From assembly GCF_004297105.1 (NCBI RefSeq), contig NZ_SCVE01000006.1, forward strand, positions 297,149 through 361,148: DNA of 64,000 nucleotides, given 5' to 3'. The notes under the pieces were generated by a model. That model searched no databases, was not told the DNA's origin, and saw only the letters and a program-made list of their open reading frames with translations. The DNA is from Herbiconiux sp. GTDB taxonomy: Bacteria; Actinomycetota; Actinomycetes; Actinomycetales; Microbacteriaceae. A program made the position numbers and the translations under genes. Within the stretch, counting starts at the first letter, position 1, and each line of letters begins with the position of its first letter. Shown here one piece after another: positions 48,799 to 57,441 of the stretch.

Positions 48799-49590
48799 CT
48801 ACCCACCGAACCGACGCTGCCGCCTTGAGTAGTCGCGCAACGCGCGGAGGAAGTCGACCTCGCGTACGTCCGGGCCCAGGGCCTCCATGAAGTAGAACTC
48901 GCTGTGGGCGCTCTGCCAGAGCATGAAGTCACTGAGTCGCTGTTCACCCGAGGTGCGGATGACCAGGTCGGGGTCGGGCTGGCCGCCCGTGTAGAGGTGC
49001 TCGGCGATGATGTCCTGGTCGAGCGCCGCCTCGAGCTCGTCGAGGCCGTGACCGAGCGCCTTGTGCTTCTGGATGATGCTGCGAACGGCATCTTCGATCT
49101 CCGTGCGTCCGCCGTAGCCCACCGCGAGGTTCACGTGCAGGCCGGTGTTGTGGGCCGTGCGCGCCTCTGCGCCGTCGAGGGCGGCCACGAGCGGCTCGGG
49201 GAGGCCGGCATCCGTTCCCACGTGCTTCACGCGCCAGTCGCGGTAGTGCGAGATGTCGTCGGCGAGATCGGCGATGATCTCGATCAGCTCGGGGAGCTCG
49301 TCGCCCGAACGGTTCTTCAGGTTGTCGGTGGAGAGGAGGTAGAGCGTCACGACCTCGATGCCGAGGTCGTCGCACCACACCAGGAATTCGAGGAACTTCG
49401 CCGCCCCCGCCCGATGCCCGTGCGCCACCGTCTCGAGCGACCGCTGACGTGCCCAGCGCCGATTGCCGTCGAGGATCATCGCCACGTGCTTCGGCAGCAC
49501 CGACCCGTCGAGATGCTTGCGGATGCGCCTCTGATAGAGGCGATAGAGGAGCCCCTCCCCGACCTTCTGCTGGCGTTTCGGCACACGCAT
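48799..49590 (-). CDS. Isoprenyl (cis-prenyl) transferase, UppS/Z-FPPS family
   Basis: Encodes 263 residues. The catalytic MILDGNRRWAR block has Asp41 as the Mg-binding residue, and the conserved RTSGEQRLSDFMLWQ and SEFYF blocks follow. The family makes short (Z-farnesyl) or long (undecaprenyl) diphosphates, the lipid carrier for envelope glycans; chain length cannot be read safely, but the position beside a hemolysin III gene matches the mycobacterial Rv1086 short-chain enzyme. Divergent from the hemolysin III gene. Confidence 0.93.
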   Translation of the reverse strand: MRVPKRQQKVGEGLLYRLYQRRIRKHLDGSVLPKHVAMILDGNRRWARQRSLETVAHGHRAGAAKFLEFLVWCDDLGIEVVTLYLLSTDNLKNRSGDELPELIEIIADLADDISHYRDWRVKHVGTDAGLPEPLVAALDGAEARTAHNTGLHVNLAVGYGGRTEIEDAVRSIIQKHKALGHGLDELEAALDQDIIAEHLYTGGQPDPDLVIRTSGEQRLSDFMLWQSAHSEFYFMEALGPDVREVDFLRALRDYSRRQRRFGG

Positions 49591-49656
49591 ACGTTACTCG
49601 CTCCCGAGGTGCGACTCACTCAGCCGGCGTCGGGGCCGGAGGCGTATTCTGAACCC

Positions 49657-50424
49657 ATGGCCGCGCCCGAGACCCCTGCATCCGCCGACGAGGCGGTCGA
49701 CACGACCTCTCTCCCGGTCGACGACGGCCCCGACCTGCCGAACATCCCGCTGCTCGACGACGCGCTCGACCATCCACCGGTGGAGCAGAAGCCCACCTGG
49801 CGCGGCTGGATCCACGCGGGCACGTTCCCCTTCACCATCGCGGCCGGCATCGTGCTGATCTGCCTCGCGCACGGCGCCCCCGCCAAGTGGGCGAGCGCCG
49901 TGTTCATGCTCACCTCGATGCTGCTCTTCGGCAACTCGGCGCTCTACCACCGCATCAACTGGAAGCCGAAGATGAAGCTTCTGTTGAAGCGCATCGACCA
50001 CGCCAACATCTTCTTGCTGATCGCCGGAACCTACACGCCCATCGCCGTGCTGGCCCTGCCGCCCGCGCAAGGAACGCTGCTCCTCGTGATCGTCTGGTCG
50101 GGAGCCCTGCTCGGCATCGGATTCCGCGTGTTCTGGATCGGCGCGCCGCGCTGGCTCTACGTCGTGCTCTACCTGGCACTCGGCTGGGCGGCGGTGATGT
50201 ACCTCGTCGACATCTTCAACGCCAACGCCGCATCGATGATCCTCGTGATCGTGGGCGGGCTCGCCTACACCCTGGGCGCGGTGGCCTACGGTCTCAAGCG
50301 CCCCAACCCGTTCCCCGGGAAGTTCGGGTTCCACGAGATCTTCCACGCGCTGACGGTGGTGGCCTTCGTGTGCCACTGGACCGCCATCCTGCTCCTGGCG
50401 ATCAACCCGCCGTTCAACGGCTAG
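49657..50424 (+). CDS. Hemolysin III family (TrhA/YqfA-like) membrane protein
   Basis: Encodes 255 residues from ATG 49657. Seven hydrophobic segments; conserved HGAPAKWASAVFMLT, SALYHRINWKPK, IDHANIFLLIAGTYTP and FGFHEIFH residues mark the family. Histidines in these motifs resemble the metal site of adiponectin-receptor-like proteins. Role in bacteria is uncertain (membrane homeostasis). Divergent from uppS and converges with a small membrane gene. Confidence 0.93.
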   Translation: MAAPETPASADEAVDTTSLPVDDGPDLPNIPLLDDALDHPPVEQKPTWRGWIHAGTFPFTIAAGIVLICLAHGAPAKWASAVFMLTSMLLFGNSALYHRINWKPKMKLLLKRIDHANIFLLIAGTYTPIAVLALPPAQGTLLLVIVWSGALLGIGFRVFWIGAPRWLYVVLYLALGWAAVMYLVDIFNANAASMILVIVGGLAYTLGAVAYGLKRPNPFPGKFGFHEIFHALTVVAFVCHWTAILLLAINPPFNG

Positions 50425-50446
50425 GTTCGGGTAGCCGGATACCCGG

Positions 50447-50731
50447 CTAGGCCTTGGGGCCGTCGGTTCCGGATGCCCCCGAGGCAGTCGTCGCGTCGCC
50501 GCTCCCGGCCGCCTTCTGCGCCGCCAGCTCGGACTCGAGCTCGTCGCGCACCTGCGCACGGTAGTTCACCCGGCGCACCCGGCGCACCATGTCGATGATG
50601 AGAAGCACGGTGATGACGGCCACGAGGAACGTGACGATGAACCCGATGATGCCCGGCGTGACGGTGTCGGGATCGGGCGTCGTCTCCTCGGCCAGCACCG
50701 CCAGGGGTGCGATCGCACTCAGGATGCTCAT
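50447..50731 (-). CDS. Small single-pass membrane protein upstream-coupled to mca
   Basis: Encodes 94 residues. Residues about 28-50 form one membrane helix (IIGFIVTFLVAVITVLLIIDM) followed by a basic MVRRVRRVNYRAQ and a disordered Gly/Ser/Ala-rich tail. It starts 4 bp inside the mca stop (ATGA), so translation is coupled. A small membrane gene next to mca occurs in mycobacteria too (Rv1083 as I recall), but the function is unknown. Confidence 0.82.
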   Translation of the reverse strand: MSILSAIAPLAVLAEETTPDPDTVTPGIIGFIVTFLVAVITVLLIIDMVRRVRRVNYRAQVRDELESELAAQKAAGSGDATTASGASGTDGPKA

Positions 50732-51609
50732 TCGGAGTCCTCCACACCATCGAACAGATCGGTCTCGTCTTCCGGAACCTCGATACGCGCCTCGGCGAGC
50801 TGGAAGTCCTCGAACGGCCAGGCACGCTTCTGCACGTCGTTCGGGTAGAAGAAGAACGGGTGGTCGGGCGCGACCTGGCTGGCGTGCGAGCGCAGCGCGT
50901 CATCCCGAACCGCGAAGAACTCACCCGAGGGGATGCTGACGGTCACCCGGTCGGGGCGGTCTTTCATGCGCTCGCGCATCTCGGCCGCTTCGGCGAGGAA
51001 CGGGTTCTCGGGGTCTTCCTGCTCCAGCAGGCCGAACACCGCGTCGAAGCGGCGCGGGTTCATGATCTGGTCGTAGTAGAGCTTCTGCACCGACCACGCG
51101 GGGCCGGCCTCGGGGAGAGCGGATGCATCCGCCGCAGCCTCATAGGCGAAAGCCGAGATCTCGTGGCACCGGATGTGGTCGGCGTGCGGGTAGCCGCCGT
51201 TCTCGTCATAGGTCACGAGCACCTGCGGCTTGAACTCGCGGATGAGTTTCACGAGCGGCTGCGCCGAGATCTGCACCGGGATGGCGCCGAAGGAGTTGAA
51301 CGGCACCGGGTCACCGGATCCGGGCTCCTGGTAGCCGGAGTCGTGGTACCCGAGCCAGCGGTGCTGGAAGCCGACGGCGGCCTGCGCGGCCTCCATCTCG
51401 ACACGGCGGAGCCCGGCCATGTCGCGTTCGGCCCGGATGCGCGGCTCGAGCGCCTCGTTCAGGATCGAGCCGCGCTCTCCCCCGGTGCAACTGACCACCA
51501 TGACCTCGACGCCGCGGTCGAGGTAGTAGGCATACGTGGCCGCGCCCTTGCTCGACTCGTCGTCGGGGTGGGCGTGAACGGCCATGAGGCGCAGCGTCAG
51601 CGGTCTCAA
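50728..51609 (-). CDS. mca: Mycothiol S-conjugate amidase
   Basis: Encodes 293 residues from TTG 51609; an ATG at 51585 (MAVHAHPDD) is possible, as the ribosome-binding site is poorly spaced for either. Zinc residues: His14 and Asp17 in AHPDDE, His145 in HADHIRCHE. The Mca/MshB fold continues with FQHRWLGYHDSGY. The enzyme cleaves mycothiol adducts to export toxins as mercapturic acids, marking a mycothiol-producing actinobacterium. Overlaps the small membrane gene by 4 bp. Confidence 0.95.
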   Translation of the reverse strand: MRPLTLRLMAVHAHPDDESSKGAATYAYYLDRGVEVMVVSCTGGERGSILNEALEPRIRAERDMAGLRRVEMEAAQAAVGFQHRWLGYHDSGYQEPGSGDPVPFNSFGAIPVQISAQPLVKLIREFKPQVLVTYDENGGYPHADHIRCHEISAFAYEAAADASALPEAGPAWSVQKLYYDQIMNPRRFDAVFGLLEQEDPENPFLAEAAEMRERMKDRPDRVTVSIPSGEFFAVRDDALRSHASQVAPDHPFFFYPNDVQKRAWPFEDFQLAEARIEVPEDETDLFDGVEDSE

Positions 51610-51681
51610 CTCCTCAGTGATGCGATTAGCCTGGTATCAGACCGCTTCAAGCCTAATCGTTCGACCCCGGGAGGATGCCGC

Positions 51682-52080
51682 GTGACCACCTCCACGCTCG
51701 ACCAGCGTTACGGCCGCACGCCCGCCCGGCGGGCCCGCCGAAAACTGATCGCCTGGATCGCCGGCATCGCGGCCGCCGTGGTCGTGGTGGCCTGGGTCGT
51801 CTGGGCCGGCCTCGACGGGAGCTCGGCCAGCATCGACTCGCAGGACACCGCACACGTCGTGGTCGACTCCCGGAGCGTGCAGGTCGACTTCAACCTCACT
51901 CTCCCCCGCGGCGACACCGCGAGCTGCGTGGTGCAGGCGCTCAACGACTCGTTCGCGGTGGTGGGCTGGAAGGTCGTCGACATACCGGCCTCCGACCAGG
52001 CGATCCGCTCGTTCAGAGAGACGGTGCGCACCAGCGAACTGGCCTCGACGGGTTTGATTTACGACTGCTGGCTCACATAG
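51682..52080 (+). CDS. DUF4307 membrane protein
   Basis: Encodes 132 residues from GTG 51682, preceded by GGGAGGA. A basic N-terminus with RYGRTPARRARR, one membrane helix (LIAWIAGIAAAVVVVAWVVW) and an extracellular beta-rich domain with cysteines in ASCVVQAL and YDCWLT. Matches DUF4307 (Rv1081c-like). Unknown function. Lies between mca and greA and is 61 bp before greA. Confidence 0.9.
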   Translation: MTTSTLDQRYGRTPARRARRKLIAWIAGIAAAVVVVAWVVWAGLDGSSASIDSQDTAHVVVDSRSVQVDFNLTLPRGDTASCVVQALNDSFAVVGWKVVDIPASDQAIRSFRETVRTSELASTGLIYDCWLT

Positions 52081-52141
52081 GCTTTCCTGATCGTCCGGGC
52101 CTCGTCGGCTCGGACGGCCGCATGTTCGAGGGAGTACTCCG

Positions 52142-52630
52142 ATGGCTGACGACACGCACATCACGTGGCTCACGCAGGCCGCGCACGATCGCCTCACCGA
52201 AGAACTGGCCGAACTGAGCGGCCCCGCCCGCGAGGAGGTCGTCAAGCGCATCGCGTTGGCGCGCGAAGAGGGCGATCTCAAGGAGAACGGCGGCTACCAC
52301 GCCGCGAAAGACGAGCAGGGCAAGATCGAGGCCCGCATCCGCCAGCTCACGCAGCTGCTCCGCACGGCCGAGGTGAGCGAGACGCCCCAGAGCCACGGCA
52401 CGGTCGAGGTGGGCGTGGTCGTCACTGCGCTGGTCGCGGGCGGCGAAGAACGGTTCCTGCTCGGCAGCCGCGAGATCGCGGGCGGTGCCGATCTCGACGT
52501 CTACAGCGAGCAGAGCCCGCTCGGAGAAGCGATCCTCGGTCTGAAGATCGGCGAGAAGACGACCTACACCGCGCCCAACGGCCGCGACATCACGGTGGAG
52601 ATCACCGACGTGCAGACCTTCGAAGGCTGA
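52142..52630 (+). CDS. greA: Transcription elongation factor GreA
   Basis: Encodes 162 residues. N-terminal coiled coil with the acidic tip REEGDLKENGGYHAAKDEQG at about residues 43-62 (quoted within limits: EEGDLKENGGYHAAKDE), which enters the RNA polymerase channel, and a C-terminal FKBP-like domain. It reactivates backtracked polymerase by stimulating transcript cleavage. Its last 29 bp overlap the end of a convergent gene. Confidence 0.96.
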   Translation: MADDTHITWLTQAAHDRLTEELAELSGPAREEVVKRIALAREEGDLKENGGYHAAKDEQGKIEARIRQLTQLLRTAEVSETPQSHGTVEVGVVVTALVAGGEERFLLGSREIAGGADLDVYSEQSPLGEAILGLKIGEKTTYTAPNGRDITVEITDVQTFEG

Positions 52631-54011
52631 GTTCGCCGAAGCCGAACTGGCCCCGCTGAGCGGCTGCTCCACGGCGCCGGAGCCACCACCCCGCCAGCAC
52701 GATGGCCACGGCCACGGCCAAGGAGATGCGCGTGGCCACGATGCCGTACACGAGCAGTCCGGTCGTGAGCGCGGCCGGCACGGCCAGCCACTCCCACCGG
52801 CGGCTGAGCACGATGAACGGGATGATGAGCAAGGCGTACCAGGCGTAGTGCGGGCTCAGCACCAGCAGAACCGTGCCGATCAGCACGACCTGCGCGGTCC
52901 AGGGAGCCCTCGGATCCGCTTTCCACCAGCAGAGTGCCGCCACCACGGCGATGACGAGAACCGCCACCGCGAGCGCGATCGGGCCGGGCAGCACGAGGGA
53001 GAGCAGCGCGAAGCGCGATCCGTCATCGAAGCCCTCTTCGCTGAGGTAGCCGGGGAGGTAGCCGATCACCTGGAGACCGGATGAGAGCACATACGGCACA
53101 TAGAGCAGGGCGAAGGTGCCGACGGCCACCAGGATGACGGTCCAGGGCCTCTTCTTCAGCAGGGGCGGCGCCACGATCACGGGCACGAGCTTCGTGGCGA
53201 TGGCGGCGCCGAGAGCGATGCCGCCCCACACCCGCCGACCCGAGGCGATGAGCAGGCTCGCACCGAGGGCGAGCAGAACACCGAGCACATCGACGTGGGA
53301 GTTCGTGATGGCCTCGGTCGCCACGAACGGCGACCAGGCCCAGAGCGCGACCCACCGCACATCCGCGCGCCGGCGGAGGAGATGCACCAGGAGCATCGCG
53401 GTGACGGAGAGGGAGATGAGCAGGCCGCCGACCTGGAACGGCCAGTACTCCGCCGTCGCCGGAACGGGCGCACGGACCGCCGCGAAGTAGATCTCGGCGA
53501 GCGGCGGATAGATGGTGGGCACCTGCGGGCGGTTGATCGCCGTGCACAGCGGCTCCCCCGAAGGCACGGACGTGGTGCCGTCGACCCGCGTGATCTGGCA
53601 CACCGGGTAGCCGTTCACATCCGTCGCTGCCGTGCTGAAGAGCCAGTTCGGGCGCAGCTCGGCCAGTTCGTCGGCCACCGGAACGTGCTCGTAGGGCGAG
53701 ATGCCGGCATCGGCGACGATGCCGTCCCAGGCGTAGCGCGCCGAGTCGGTGCTGGTGTTCGGGGGGCCGAGGAGGGCGGCACCACCGACGAGCACGGATC
53801 CGCCGATCACGAGAGCCAGGGCCGCCCGGCGCGGCACCCGGCGAAGGAGCACGAAGGCTGCGGCGAAGAGGAGCCAGGCCAGGGCGGTGGTGGCCACGAA
53901 CCAGGGATCGTCGCCGTCGAACACCTGGAGTTCGCGGGCCTGGTAGCCCACCACGACCGCGACGCCGACGACCAGGAGAGCCGTCGCGGCGATCAGGAGG
54001 ATGCGGGGCAT
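52602..54011 (-). CDS. GT87-like polytopic glycosyltransferase (mannosyltransferase type)
   Basis: Encodes 469 residues from ATG 54011. Ten to twelve hydrophobic segments; the first loop carries DSARYAWDG and AGISPYEHVP, like GT87/DUF2029 polyprenyl-phosphate-mannose-dependent transferases, with an Asp in the loop for catalysis. NRPQVPTIYPPLAE is another shared block. It would add sugars to envelope lipids on the outer face. Its 3' end overlaps greA by 29 bp on the opposite strand. Confidence 0.82.
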   Translation of the reverse strand: MPRILLIAATALLVVGVAVVVGYQARELQVFDGDDPWFVATTALAWLLFAAAFVLLRRVPRRAALALVIGGSVLVGGAALLGPPNTSTDSARYAWDGIVADAGISPYEHVPVADELAELRPNWLFSTAATDVNGYPVCQITRVDGTTSVPSGEPLCTAINRPQVPTIYPPLAEIYFAAVRAPVPATAEYWPFQVGGLLISLSVTAMLLVHLLRRRADVRWVALWAWSPFVATEAITNSHVDVLGVLLALGASLLIASGRRVWGGIALGAAIATKLVPVIVAPPLLKKRPWTVILVAVGTFALLYVPYVLSSGLQVIGYLPGYLSEEGFDDGSRFALLSLVLPGPIALAVAVLVIAVVAALCWWKADPRAPWTAQVVLIGTVLLVLSPHYAWYALLIIPFIVLSRRWEWLAVPAALTTGLLVYGIVATRISLAVAVAIVLAGWWLRRRGAAAQRGQFGFGELSLRRSARR

Positions 54012-54051
54012 GGGCTGCTCTCGGTGGTCAGGGGCAAGGATGCCCACTCAA

Positions 54052-54084
54052 GAATGGCCCGTCGCGGTGTGCGACGGGCCATTC
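54052..54084 (-). terminator. Terminator of the secreted lipoprotein gene
   Basis: GAATGGCCCGTCGC pairs perfectly (14 bp) with GCGACGGGCCATTC around a 5-base loop, 30 bp after the lipoprotein stop on the minus strand. A T-containing stretch follows. Confidence 0.75.
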
Positions 54085-54114
54085 CGAGGTGAATCTGCTG
54101 TGCGGTGCGGTGGA

Positions 54115-54792
54115 TTACTTGGTGTTCACCGTGATCTTGGCGACTCCGACGAGGAGGCCTTCCTTGACGGCGTCGGTACCGAACGTGCTGTTCAGCAGGT
54201 CGGCGGCGTCAGCGGAGATGTGCACCGTGGTGCCCTCGAGGATCGCGGTGTCACCGGAGGTCTGCAGCGGCTTCAGGGTCGAACCGTCGAGGTCGAACAG
54301 GAAGGCCTGCTCGACGGCGACCTCGCCGTTGACGGAGACGTCACCGAAGAGCTGCGACGTGCCGGGGTCGATGGTGAAGTTCGTCAGGTCGACGACGGTC
54401 GAACCGGCGGTGAGGGACAGACCCGAACCGTCGTGCTCGATGGAACCCTGGACGTAGGGACGGTAGTCCGAAGCCGGGTCGTAGTAGTCGACGTTTCCAC
54501 CCGTGATCGGGAAGGCGAGCACACCATCGGTGAGGGTGGCGGTGCCGACCACACCGGGGGTGAGGCCGAGGCTCGTGAGAGCGTCGAGGAAGCCGGCGTC
54601 GACGGCGACCTGGGTGTCGACACCCGACAGCGCGGGGATCGAGGCGATGGGCTCGGGGGTGGCGCTCGCCGACGACGACGAACCGGAGCCGGACGAGGTG
54701 TCCGTGGTGTTGCTGTTCGAGCAGGCCGCCAGCGAGAAAGCGAGGAGACCGGCAGCGGCAATTCCGAGTGTGGCTTTTGCGATGTTTCGCAT
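54115..54792 (-). CDS. Secreted lipoprotein of unknown function
   Basis: Encodes 225 residues from ATG 54792, chosen because AAGGA lies 9 bases upstream while the ATG at 54801 is too close to it. Signal peptide and LAAC lipobox end near residue 24, followed by a Ser/Thr-rich linker. The mature domain is beta-rich and repeats phrases such as GSIEHDGSGLSLTAGST and DLTNFTIDPGTSQLFGDVSV, ending in VAKITVNTK. I recall similar proteins in Microbacteriaceae and a distant resemblance to HtaA-type domains, but no function is established. Divergent from the molybdopterin gene. Confidence 0.8.
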   Translation of the reverse strand: MRNIAKATLGIAAAGLLAFSLAACSNSNTTDTSSGSGSSSSASATPEPIASIPALSGVDTQVAVDAGFLDALTSLGLTPGVVGTATLTDGVLAFPITGGNVDYYDPASDYRPYVQGSIEHDGSGLSLTAGSTVVDLTNFTIDPGTSQLFGDVSVNGEVAVEQAFLFDLDGSTLKPLQTSGDTAILEGTTVHISADAADLLNSTFGTDAVKEGLLVGVAKITVNTK

Positions 54793-54922
54793 GATGTGCA
54801 TTCCTTCGTTCGAGTGGAGTTGTGATTGCCAGGCACATTGGGTTCGCCACCCCCCGCTGATCCGATTGGTCCGAATTTCAAGATTGTTCGCACATTCCGG
54901 CTTTGACCTGTTAGATGAGCAC

Positions 54923-56182
54923 ATGCAACGACTGCTCAACTCGATGCGCAAAGCGCTCGTATCCCCTGAACGGAATACCCGGTCAGCGGTCGTTTTAGGA
55001 CGCCTTCTCGGTATCGCTTTCGTGGTCTGTTTCGGTACAGGTGTGTACAGCCATTTCCTGCAGGAACCTCTTTCGTGGATGCGTTTCCCGACCTTCCCCT
55101 CACAGCTCTACCAGTTCACCCAGGGCCTCCACATCACCGCCGGCATCGCGTGTTTCCCCCTCATCCTGGGCAAGCTCTACACGGTGTATCCGCAGCTGTT
55201 CCAGACCCCTCCGATCCGCGGATTCGGTCATATGCTCGCGCGGGCATCCATCGCTCTCTTCGTCGGTTCGTCGCTCGTGCAGCTCGCGATCGGCCTGCTG
55301 AACACCTACCAGTGGTACCCGTTCCCGTTCAATTTCAAGCAGGTGCACTACGCACTGGCATTCGTGATCATCGGATCGCTCGCCATCCACATCGGGGTGA
55401 AACTGCCCCTCATCCAGAGGTACTGGCGGCGAAACTCGGAGGCCACCGTCGAGCTGCTCGGGCGGGACTCGAACGATCTGCTCGACCCGGTTCCCGAGTC
55501 GGGTTCCTCCCCCGCGCCCGAGGTCGTCGGCGGGTTCACCGGCCGTCTCTTCCGGTGGATCGACGGCACGCCGCAGGCCGAGCGGGGTGTGAGCCGCCGC
55601 GGCTTCTTCGCCGCGATCGGCGTGTCCACCGTGGCCGTGGTGACGTTCACCGCCGGTCAGTCGTTCGCCGTGTTCAAGCCCTTCAACCTGTTCGCCCCCC
55701 GCGCGAAGGACATCGGGCCGCAGGGACTGCCGATCAACCGCACGGCCGAGGCCGCGCAGGTCACCGAGACGGCCGTGTCTGCCGACTGGGTGCTCTCGGT
55801 GATCGCGGGAGGCGCCACCACCACGTTCACCCGCGCCGAATTGCTGCGCCTTCCTCAGACGGCCGTCTCACTGCCGATCGCCTGTGTCGAAGGATGGAGC
55901 CAGCTCGCCGACTGGAAGGGGGTGCGGATGCGCGACCTCCTCGCCGCGGCGGGTGCCCCGAGCGACCAGCGACTGATGGTGCAGAGCCTCGAGAAGGAGG
56001 GCGGCTACCGCACCACGGAGATGGGCGCGGAGTACGTGGGCGACGACCTCACCCTCGTGGCACTCGAACTGAACGGTTCCACCCTCGACATCCAGCACGG
56101 GTATCCGGCGCGCATCATCGCACCCGGGCGGCCCGGAGTGCTGCAGACGAAATGGCTGAGCTCACTGGAGGTGAGCGCATGA
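54923..56182 (+). CDS. Membrane molybdopterin oxidoreductase: cytochrome-b561-like N-terminus fused to SUOX-type domain
   Basis: Encodes 419 residues from ATG 54923. Residues about 25-175 hold four membrane helices with histidines in FLQEPLSW, GLHITAGIACF, KQVHYALAF and AIHIGVKL, the pattern of a b-type heme domain. A Tat-like SRRGFFAAIG with a fifth hydrophobic segment follows near 229. The rest (about 285-419) is a molybdopterin sulfite-oxidase-like domain, with the molybdenum ligand Cys321 in LPIACVEGWSQ. Overall electron flow from the Mo site to membrane quinone is plausible. Overlaps the next gene by 4 bp. Confidence 0.87.
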   Translation: MQRLLNSMRKALVSPERNTRSAVVLGRLLGIAFVVCFGTGVYSHFLQEPLSWMRFPTFPSQLYQFTQGLHITAGIACFPLILGKLYTVYPQLFQTPPIRGFGHMLARASIALFVGSSLVQLAIGLLNTYQWYPFPFNFKQVHYALAFVIIGSLAIHIGVKLPLIQRYWRRNSEATVELLGRDSNDLLDPVPESGSSPAPEVVGGFTGRLFRWIDGTPQAERGVSRRGFFAAIGVSTVAVVTFTAGQSFAVFKPFNLFAPRAKDIGPQGLPINRTAEAAQVTETAVSADWVLSVIAGGATTTFTRAELLRLPQTAVSLPIACVEGWSQLADWKGVRMRDLLAAAGAPSDQRLMVQSLEKEGGYRTTEMGAEYVGDDLTLVALELNGSTLDIQHGYPARIIAPGRPGVLQTKWLSSLEVSA

Positions 56183-56610
56183 CGCGCGCACGCATCATCC
56201 TGATCGCCGTGGGAGTGCTCGGCCTGGGAGTCGGCGCACTGACGATGGTGAACGACGTCGAGTTCAGCCAGATCATCGGGGTGGGGATCTGGATCGTGGG
56301 GGCCATCGTGATCCACGACGCGATCCTGTCGCCCATCCTCCTCGGTATCGATGTGCTGATGAGGCGTTCGGGCAGGCGGGTGTCGCTCGGGGTGATCGTG
56401 ATCATCCAGGTGGGGATCGTGGTGGGGGCGATCATGAGCCTGCTCGTCGTTCCCGAGATCTACGCCACGACGCTGGGCACCCAGAACGAGACGGTGCTGC
56501 CCCTCGACTACGGGCTGCATCTGGCGCTCTACTGGCTCGCGACGGCGGCCCTCACCGCCGCGGCCTGCCTCGTGTACCTGCGGATCATGCGGCGTCGCCT
56601 ACGGGCGTAG
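56179..56610 (+). CDS. Four-helix membrane protein coupled to the molybdopterin enzyme
   Basis: Encodes 143 residues; ATG overlaps the previous stop (ATGA). Four hydrophobic segments, with HDAILSP and LHLALYW histidines that may or may not be functional. No known family recognised. Close coupling suggests it is a subunit or assembly partner of the oxidoreductase. Confidence 0.78.
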   Translation: MTRARIILIAVGVLGLGVGALTMVNDVEFSQIIGVGIWIVGAIVIHDAILSPILLGIDVLMRRSGRRVSLGVIVIIQVGIVVGAIMSLLVVPEIYATTLGTQNETVLPLDYGLHLALYWLATAALTAAACLVYLRIMRRRLRA

Positions 56611-56642
56611 CGCACACCGGCGCGAGGAACACTGAAAGGGCC

Positions 56643-56691
56643 CCTGCTGACCGGGGGCTCCCCCGGTCAGCAGGAGCCCCCGGTCAGCAGG
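56643..56691. terminator. Terminator with one left arm and two right arms
   Basis: CCTGCTGACCGGGGG (56643-56657) pairs perfectly with CCCCCGGTCAGCAGG at 56660-56674, and a second identical right arm follows at 56677-56691. Lies between convergent genes, 10 bp from the DUF2064 stop. Same layout as the fumC terminator but unrelated sequence. Confidence 0.8.
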
Positions 56692-56700
56692 AGCGTGCGC

Positions 56701-57333
56701 TCAGGCGGCGTCGACCGCGGCCGTGAGGGCGAGGAAGGTGCTCGCGAAGCGGGTCTGGGGCGCGAGCGCGGCCACGTCGAAGGCGTCGTCGACCGTGTCG
56801 ATGTCGTTCGCCTCGGCGAGGAGGCCCACGCGGTGGCCGGCGAGACGCAGGGCGGCGAGCTGGAGCGCTCCGGTGTCGTCTCGGGAGGTGGGCACGCCAC
56901 GCAGCACGGAACCGTCGGGGTCGCGCATCGCGAGGCCCCACCAGCCGCCATCGGAGGCCGGGCCGAACCAGGCGTCGATGTCATCGGGCCACTCGCTCAG
57001 CATCGGTTCGAGGTGGGCACGGGTGAGCTGGGGGGTGTCCATGCCGATGAGCAGCATGGGTCCGTCGATCTCGTCGAAGATGGCTCCGAGGCGCACATCC
57101 AGGTCGCCCTCGACCTGGGGGATGATGTCGAAGCCGCGGGCCGAGCGTGGCGGCCGTGTTCCCGCGAAGGCGATGACGCGGCGGGTGGCCGGGAGGGAAC
57201 GCACGAACTCGAGTGTGTCGTCGAGGCTGGCTGCGGCGACCTCGGCCGCCTGCGCCAGGGTGAGCGGCGGGTGCAGCCGGGTCTTGACCCGTCCGGGGAT
57301 GCATTCCTTCGCAATGACCACGATCGTGAGCAT
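56701..57333 (-). CDS. DUF2064 / TIGR04282-type glycosyltransferase-like protein
   Basis: Encodes 210 residues with a Rossmann-like nucleotide-sugar fold: VIAKECIPGRVKTRLHPPLT at the N-terminus (partial), LIGMDTPQLT with the metal-binding Asp, and GPASDGGWWGLAM. Family members are paired with GT2 enzymes in several clusters. Substrate unknown. Separated from the GT2 gene by a perfect 29-bp palindrome. Confidence 0.85.
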   Translation of the reverse strand: MLTIVVIAKECIPGRVKTRLHPPLTLAQAAEVAAASLDDTLEFVRSLPATRRVIAFAGTRPPRSARGFDIIPQVEGDLDVRLGAIFDEIDGPMLLIGMDTPQLTRAHLEPMLSEWPDDIDAWFGPASDGGWWGLAMRDPDGSVLRGVPTSRDDTGALQLAALRLAGHRVGLLAEANDIDTVDDAFDVAALAPQTRFASTFLALTAAVDAA

Positions 57334-57441
57334 GAGACCCTCCGTTTCTCAGGTGACCCCGCTGTTCGGTCCACCGTACGTCTCTCCTGCTGTTCGGAGG
57401 AGCGGGTCGTGCCGGATTGTTCGGGCAGGGAACGCGCCCGC

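Noticed and set aside
48588..48890. A 100-codon plus-strand open frame over element A
   Set aside because: Low-complexity Arg/Pro/Cys product that overlaps the end of uppS. The similarity to the frame over element B follows from the shared DNA and is not enough for a gene call.
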